NCBI GenBank assembly: GCA_025677835.1
Contig: JAIXMR010000097.1
Span: 1 to 64,000, forward strand
From: Sporodiniella umbellata
Taxonomy: Eukaryota; Mucoromycota; Mucoromycetes; Mucorales; Rhizopodaceae
DNA length: 64,000 nucleotides
Direction: 5' to 3'
This document shows positions 58,577-64,000 of the stretch, piece by piece; the first letter of the stretch is position 1; each line of letters starts with the position of its first letter. The notes beneath the pieces are model-generated. The model saw only the letters and a list, made by a program, of their open reading frames with translations, was not told the DNA's origin and made no database searches. The translations under genes were made by a program, and so were the position numbers.

Positions 58577-58705
58577 CAATTCAGGCTTTTCTACGCCTCC
58601 AAGAACCCATTTTCCATCAGTTCCATTGCCTCTTCCATGCTTTCTTTTAGCGAACTTAGACTCGTCAATTTGTACGATGGTATTTCTACCACCCGTTTTG
58701 ATGGT
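58577..58705 (-). pseudogene. ISXO2-like (IS1595) DDE transposase relic
   Basis: The minus strand reads GGRNTIVQIDESKFAKRKHG, then GRGNGTDGKWVLGGVEKPEL. IDESKFxKRK with a downstream GxWVxGGVE is the start of the DDE_Tnp_IS1595 (ISXO2) domain, with the first catalytic Asp in IDES. Only about 43 residues remain, with no flanking terminal repeats seen. Fungal genomes carry such domains in Merlin-like elements. Confidence 0.72.
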
Positions 58706-59095
58706 ACTGCTATTATCATAAGAAAAAGAGAAAATAGTTAATAGCGCTTTTGTTCAAAATCCTAAAATATCAATAAAATGAAATATTGTATGTTTCTGGG
58801 AATACAAATCTCTATGCTTATTTTTATTACTAAAAATAGAAATATTTAAAAATCCCTCCTCAGAGGTAAAATAGCCCTTTGATTTTATACTTGAAGTCCA
58901 GACTGACCTTGTTATTGCAGTAAGATCACAGCAAGTCTGTAGTTTAAAAACAATCCTGCATTTTAAAATTAGCCTCCCCCTTTGAGTTGTACTGATGTAG
59001 AGTTCAGACAAGAAAGAGTGTTTTGGTATTGAAAAGATTTAAAAGATCAATGTGACAAGTTTTATTATGAATTATGATAGTAATGAGTATGCAGC

Positions 59096-61635
59096 CTACA
59101 AGTAGTCGCTCTTGTTTAAATCCAAAAAGTCTATTAGCTTGTGGTACAAGAATTTATAAGCCCATAGGTTTCCTTTAAGTCGCTTGACGTCTACTATAAA
59201 CAAACCCGGCAAGTTTTCGAAACGGCATACCTCAACCAGAAAGCGGACTTCTTCTCCATTGTCAATAGCTGCCTCGCCGTATATAGGCTTGAGTCCTTCC
59301 TCTTTTCGTTTGGAAGCTTTTCTTCGTATGCATTTGAGTGCAAATACTCCATCCTCTTTATCAGCCAAAGTCTCTATACCTAAAATACGTAAAATACGTG
59401 ACACATCGTCCATAATTTGCTTTGGTGGCCGCGAAGTCAAAGCAGTACGGTCGATAGGCCCTTGATGGATCTGAATGTTTGTATTTGTCTCCTCAGTCTT
59501 CATAAAAGCAAGCCCATTCGTGCTCTGGGTTCTTCCGCGATTTATGGAGCTTGTCTCGGGTATTCCAATAAAATCAGAGGTATGCTTCAGCTTTTTTTTT
59601 GAACTGTCATATAGTTGTGACTCTATCTCTTGTATTTTGACAGCTGATTCTGCTGGTTTTGACCTCTTCTTTATCCAGTTGATTACTTTTTTCCCCTTTC
59701 TTTTTGCTTCGCTTTTATTTTCTTGTGTTTGAGTAGTAAGACTACCTGACTGTCTTGGGTGCCTTGAAGACTCTTTGTTGAAGAAATTAAGAGGGCTGAT
59801 GGATTCAGTTGTAGATATTTTTGTTTTTCTATAAATTGTTTTTCGTACAGCTGAAATAGTAAATCGACTGGAGTCTGTGGGCTCCGGATCCGGCTGAGCT
59901 CCTGATGAAATAAGAGAGGTAGAGCTGCTAACAAAGAGTTGGTCAGGTGCAGCTGAAGTAGTAGCTCTATTAGAAATTGTAGATGTTCTATGGACTTTAT
60001 TGTCTTTGGAAGAAACAGAGCTGTGTGTGGAGGTAGTTAAACCAGACTCAGAAAAGCTGGGTGATCGACTGCTTTTTTCAACAAAACGGGAAAGCGCAGA
60101 TTTTGCAGTCAAGCTTTCTTCGGTAGGACAAGGGGTGATCAGGGAGACGTTGCCGATCGTCGAAGTCTCAGAACGATCAGCCTCATCGTTTTTTGACGAT
60201 TTGCTAAGGAAATCCAAAGGATCGTCTTTGGGCAATTCGCTGGATAGATTAGACGTTGAAATGGATTTCTCAAGCTGGTTTTCGGTTGAAGTTGTTACTT
60301 CCGGTATGGTGGGTGGCGAACGAACTTCTTTAATTGGCTTCCGATTAACAAAATTGGGTATATTGTAAGACCTGACAAGTCCGTGCCTGAAAGGCTTGCT
60401 GGAATCATTAAATGCCCAGTCTTTTTCGGACTTGAGAAAACCAGAGTTCGTGACAGGTGCAAAGCGATCGTTTTTTTCCAGCAATTGAGCCTTGCGTAAA
60501 AAAGAGCTTTTTTCAGCGGATGTCTTTTTTTCGCGACCCAGTACATCACTAAAATCATCTAGCCAGGCGTGGCTGATAACAAAATCCAGGGTACAGCGTT
60601 TTGCAGGATCCGGGACAAGCATTTTATCGAGAAGATCACGTGCCTGGAGACTGACATGAGAAGGAAATATAAGGCGGGTAGAGATGATGTAGCGGTAAAG
60701 CTGGTGAATATCATCGCCGTCGGGATTGGATGGGTCGTCGTCAAATGGAAGAAATCCACAGAGCATGGCGAATAGTATAACACCGCACGACCAAATGTCC
60801 ACAGCAGAACCTGCATAAAGTCCAGCATTTACAACCAGCTCTGGAGCAGCGTAACAAGGGGATCCACACGTGGTGGACATCATATCGTCAGCAGCGGTAG
60901 AAAACTGATTGGCAAAACCAAAGTCTGTGATAAGAATATTTCGGTTCTTTTCGATCAACACGTTTTCCTACAGAACAATGGCTAAGTTTGTTTTTGTTTG
61001 TGTCTTTGCTTTACCAATTTTAGATCACGATGAACTATCTTGCACTTATGCATGTATTGTATGCCACTTATAAGCTGTGCAAAAAACTTTTTTGCGTCTT
61101 TTTCTTTGAGATATCTATGTGCCAATATGTGCTCAAACAATTCGCCTCCTATAGATTAGCAATTAATTTGATATTCTCAATTTAAAGCCCAAATTACCAG
61201 AAGCATACTCCAATACAAGGCCTACATATTTTTCGGTTTCTACCACATCATATAACTTGACAATGTAAGGGTGATTTAAATTCTATAGATTTATGGTTTG
61301 TGAGCATAGTGCGAAAGAAATGCTGTAACTTTACTTTTAATATCGAAATCTCCCTTTCAACTTTATTTATGCGACTATCGGATCCAACTCCGTCTTTTCT
61401 TATCAATTTGATTGCAACCTGAAATGAAATTCAATAATCATTTATTATACAAGTGGACTACCTCTTCACCAGTTTGCGAGTGCACGCCTAGCTTCACTTT
61501 TCCATACTCTCCCTCTCCCAGAGTTTGTAATAGAGTGTAAGGTCCAAGCTGATTGTGTTTTATTTGTGCTGGTCTTTTTGGAAACTGTTTTGTTTTTGTA
61601 GCTGCTTGAATCATAGCAGCAAGTTTATGTATCAA
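59096..61635 (-). CDS. KIN4-like CAMKL protein kinase with KA1 tail
   Basis: About 800 residues. The kinase domain starts [21 protein letters not shown], with [28 protein letters not shown], the activation loop [18 protein letters not shown] and [21 protein letters not shown]. The ITDFGF and [13 protein letters not shown] text matches the Kin4/Ppk1 branch of SNF1/MARK-like kinases better than Snf1 itself. A long Ser/Thr-rich linker follows (about 60500-59450). The C-terminal 100 residues ([19 protein letters not shown], then [20 protein letters not shown]) form a KA1-type lipid/autoinhibitory domain. Kin4 relatives guard spindle position and cell polarity at the cortex. The start is 61635 or the Met seven codons later. 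Long pyrimidine runs lie right upstream. Confidence 0.87.
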
Positions 61636-61678
61636 AAAAAAAAAAAGAAAAAAAAAAAAAAAGAAATAAGAGTTTATA

Positions 61679-61717
<39 letters not shown>

Positions 61718-61720
61718 TTT
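61636..61720 (-). promoter_or_regulatory. Poly-pyrimidine tracts upstream of the KIN4-like gene
   Basis: On the sense strand three T runs (about 12, 17 and 27 nt) lie within 85 bp of the ATG. T-rich core promoters and 5' UTRs are usual in fungi, but this density is high. The exact run lengths may be unreliable. Confidence 0.45.
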
Positions 61721-61936
61721 TCTTGGAAAAAATAAAAAAAAATAAGGGGGTGGTAGAGAGAACGATACTCTGTGTGAGCTCAGGGATAAGAAAAATAAAA
61801 ATAAACAAATAGTACTTTTAGTCTTTTTTGTTGTTGTTTTTATAGAAGATTTTCAGGAACAAGCTATGTGCTTTTCTAAAGAGAAAAAAAAGAATGAAAT
61901 GAATGAATAAGAAGCTGCTTTAGATGCTGGGTATTG

Positions 61937-62471
61937 TTAGCAAAATGGCAAGTAAGAGAGCCAGCTTTTGGGTTGTGAACGCGATATGCCGCCAACGCTG
62001 CTATCTAAGCTGCAGATGTCCTCCTCATCACTATCGCTATCACTGTCGCCGTAATTATGAATACTTTCTTTTAGTAACTGATCCGTCCAAAGAAGATATA
62101 CACTCTCATTTTCATCATTTGGATTCACGGTAGAAGCTACAAAAGTTATCAAATAAGCATGTGGATTTGGGTAATTTTTTTCTGTAATTACAAATGGATG
62201 TTGCTCCATATCGACTATTATTTAAAGAAGACGGATTGCTTTCTTTTCGTAAGCAAAGTTAGTACGTGTTATGAAAAGAGATAAACTACCTGTTTTTTTT
62301 TCCAACACATACGCGATTGACGAAGCTGAAGAGGTAGCGGTGGAAGGAACTTCTTGGTAGGTCATCTAGAGAAATAGATATGAATCAGTATCGAGTAAGC
62401 AAGCAGAGGAAGGTTCTGTATACCTTTTCGTTTTGAAAAATTGTACTGGGAATATTCGTATAGGTAGCCAT
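61937..62471 (-). CDS. Small acidic protein, unrecognised
   Basis: Three exons (62471-62424, 62365-62290, 62214-61937) join in frame to 133 residues starting MATYTNIPSTIFQNEK. The middle part looks like a compact fold (HPFVITEKNYPNPHAYLITF, then SVYLLWTDQLLKESI). An acidic Ser/Asp cluster follows (GDSDSDSDEED), a good casein kinase 2 target, and the tail is WLSYLPFC. No family recognised. It lies upstream of, and in the same direction as, the KIN4-like gene. Confidence 0.6.
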
Positions 62472-62934
62472 AGGAGAAAAAAAATAGAAATAAAAACAAA
62501 AATATAGAAGATTGTCGTTTTATTTGTAATTCAAGAGGTTTTCTTTTAAAACGTTGATTGGTGGGCCTCACTCAGCTTTAATTCTATACATGATTAAAAC
62601 GTAAGTTCTCCCCTTCTCCTATTTTTTAAAAAAAAAAAAGAAAACCTTAGGTCACACACCTATGACTGGATCATTAATTTTCTGGTAGAAAGTCTAGAAA
62701 AAAAAAAGCGGCTCTTGTCTGAAAACGCTCAATTTAGAATGAATATTAAAAACTGGCTAATCGTGAGCAAAATTGATAAATTTGGGAATCGTATGCGTGT
62801 AAATATGCAACTTGACAACACATTGAGCAGTTTTATTTATGGAGAAATGAAGTTGATGAAATTCATCAAAAAATGAGCATATGATACGTTGATAGTATTT
62901 AGAATATGAAAAAGTGTAGATGTTAAGGGAGGGC
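62472..62934. other. Intergenic spacer
   Basis: Promoter of the small acidic protein gene and 3' side of the glucanosyltransferase. Contains a T6A12 tract near 62622-62639. No gene seen. Confidence 0.45.
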
Positions 62935-64000
62935 CTAGACAAATAGAAAAACTACGGCTGCTGTTGAGGCCAAAAGAATGAGATGTGGTACAAAGATTGT
63001 TGTACCAATGGAAGGCGTGTTTGTGTTCGGAACATAGGGATCATTGGTACTGTCCGTCGGTTCAGAAGGATTGTTCGAGTTGGGAGAAACATTGGCGCAC
63101 TTTTGGACATCGTGTCTTCTGGGCTTCACTTCCTGCCCAAGTCCTTCATAGTTACAATTCTTTTCCTTTTTGGAGTGCGAATCATAGAGCCAGCTTAGCT
63201 TATCACGAGGAGAACAGAAAGAGAACATACCATACTCTCCTTTTTCTGCATCACCATTAATATCAGCACATGAAGTTAAAGAGCACATAACGTCTAACTG
63301 AACACCAAGAGTATTATTACTAGACGTATCGGCAGTTGCTTTGACATGTTCAGAAGCGACACATTCAAGGTTTTCTACCATACACTGGCATGCTCCTTCG
63401 GATGGTGTTGGTGGTAAAACAGAAGACGCTTTCCAGTGGTCCGACATTTCGGGACAAGCAGCTGTTGACTTTTGTTCCTGATAAGTATCCAATGTGACGC
63501 CATTAGGCTGGACCCTTTCTAGTTGCCGTTGTAAGTTTTGAAAGTCAGGAAGTTCTACAGCATTTCCTTGATCGTCAATACTGACAAGCCCATACTGGTT
63601 ATTTTCTTGGGTCCACTCGTAAACAATACCACCAGACCAAGTATGAGTCATGTCAGGTCCATAGAGTGCAGCAACCTCGGTAAACGGCCGGGGTATCACC
63701 AGATTGCAACCGTACTCTGAAAGAAAGACGGGTTTACTATAGCTTTCAAACTCTTTGGTGCGTTCTCTATAGCCTGAAAGTTCAAAGCTTGAGGTACCGC
63801 ACCATTCATATAGATTGACACCAAAAAAATCTGCCTATGTATTTTCTTTTTCATTAGTATACTAAGACCCGTCCCCTTCTCCCCTCCCCCTTTAATGCAA
63901 TTTACCTGAGATTCCTCATCCCCACAGTTAAAGTAACTTTTTATATCGTCACGAATAAATTCATCATCATTGCTTGCATACCCTACAGCAATATTCTTCT
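62935..64000 (-). CDS. GH72 beta-1,3-glucanosyltransferase (Gas/Gel), 5' end missing
   Basis: Partial: the gene enters from the right edge. The visible part has KNIAVGYASNDDEFIRDDI, then an intron (about 63835-63905), DFFGVNLYEWCG, and FLSEYGCNLV with the glutamate that acts as nucleophile in GH72. It continues with RPFTEVAALYGPDMTHTWSG and GIVYEWTQENNQYGLVS. Next is a Cys-rich X8/CBM43 module (ACQCMVENLECVASEHV, CSLTSCADINGDAEKG). A Ser/Pro/Asn-rich stalk and a hydrophobic tail (IFVPHLILLASTAAVVFLFV) complete a GPI-anchor signal. The enzyme cuts and rejoins beta-1,3-glucan at the cell surface. Having the X8 module puts it in the Gas1/Gel4-type subgroup. Confidence 0.93.

Noticed and set aside
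1..64000. tRNA, rRNA and CRISPR features
   Set aside because: No tRNA-like T-loop/acceptor pairs or rRNA text were recognised, and CRISPR arrays are not expected in a fungal nuclear contig; no spaced direct repeats were seen.

Overview
The window reads as nuclear DNA of a mucoralean fungus, most likely a Rhizopus species. The evidence is AT-rich DNA, many short GT-AG introns, a secreted lipase of the Rhizopus oryzae/delemar type, a glucoamylase fragment and a set of conserved fungal housekeeping genes. Species-level assignment is inference; no search was run.

Region 1 (about 1-24 kb) is gene-poor and repeat-rich. It holds the 3' stump of a glucoamylase gene joined to a dispersed repeat that recurs at 12.45-12.85 kb, an intact RTA1-type 7-TM protein gene, and a lipase gene carrying at least five single-base frame breaks. 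It also has two decayed Tc1/IS630-like DDE transposases, a nest of 77-bp MITE-like elements with TA flanks, a small 4-TM protein gene and a decayed Zn2Cys6 transcription factor. Most of the rest is long AT-rich DNA in which no gene could be recognised.

Region 2 (about 24-64 kb) is gene-dense and mostly housekeeping. In order it contains a RalGAP-alpha-type GTPase-activating protein, a bifunctional methylene-THF dehydrogenase/cyclohydrolase, a single-span membrane protein with a PPxY motif and an MFS sugar transporter. Next come a zinc polyol/alcohol dehydrogenase, an RCK/MAPKAPK-like kinase, a NOL11-like ribosome biogenesis protein, UBA3 (NEDD8 E1) and an EF-hand protein. These are followed by UMP1 (proteasome maturation), methylcrotonyl-CoA carboxylase alpha, SGT1 (HSP90/SCF co-chaperone) and an anoctamin/TMEM16 protein. 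The window closes with a DDE (ISXO2-type) relic, a KIN4-like kinase with a KA1 tail, a small unknown acidic protein, and the 3' part of a GH72 beta-1,3-glucanosyltransferase that runs off the right edge.

Points that stand out: several introns have a long A-tract directly before the 3' splice AG; one intron is only 20 nt long yet restores the frame exactly; UMP1 has a start-codon-only first coding exon; two 77-bp TIR elements with TA flanks sit 200 bp apart, one apparently inside an older copy; and single-base homopolymer frame breaks occur in otherwise well-conserved genes, which points to consensus errors as much as to pseudogenes. I found no clearly novel defence or biosynthetic system.
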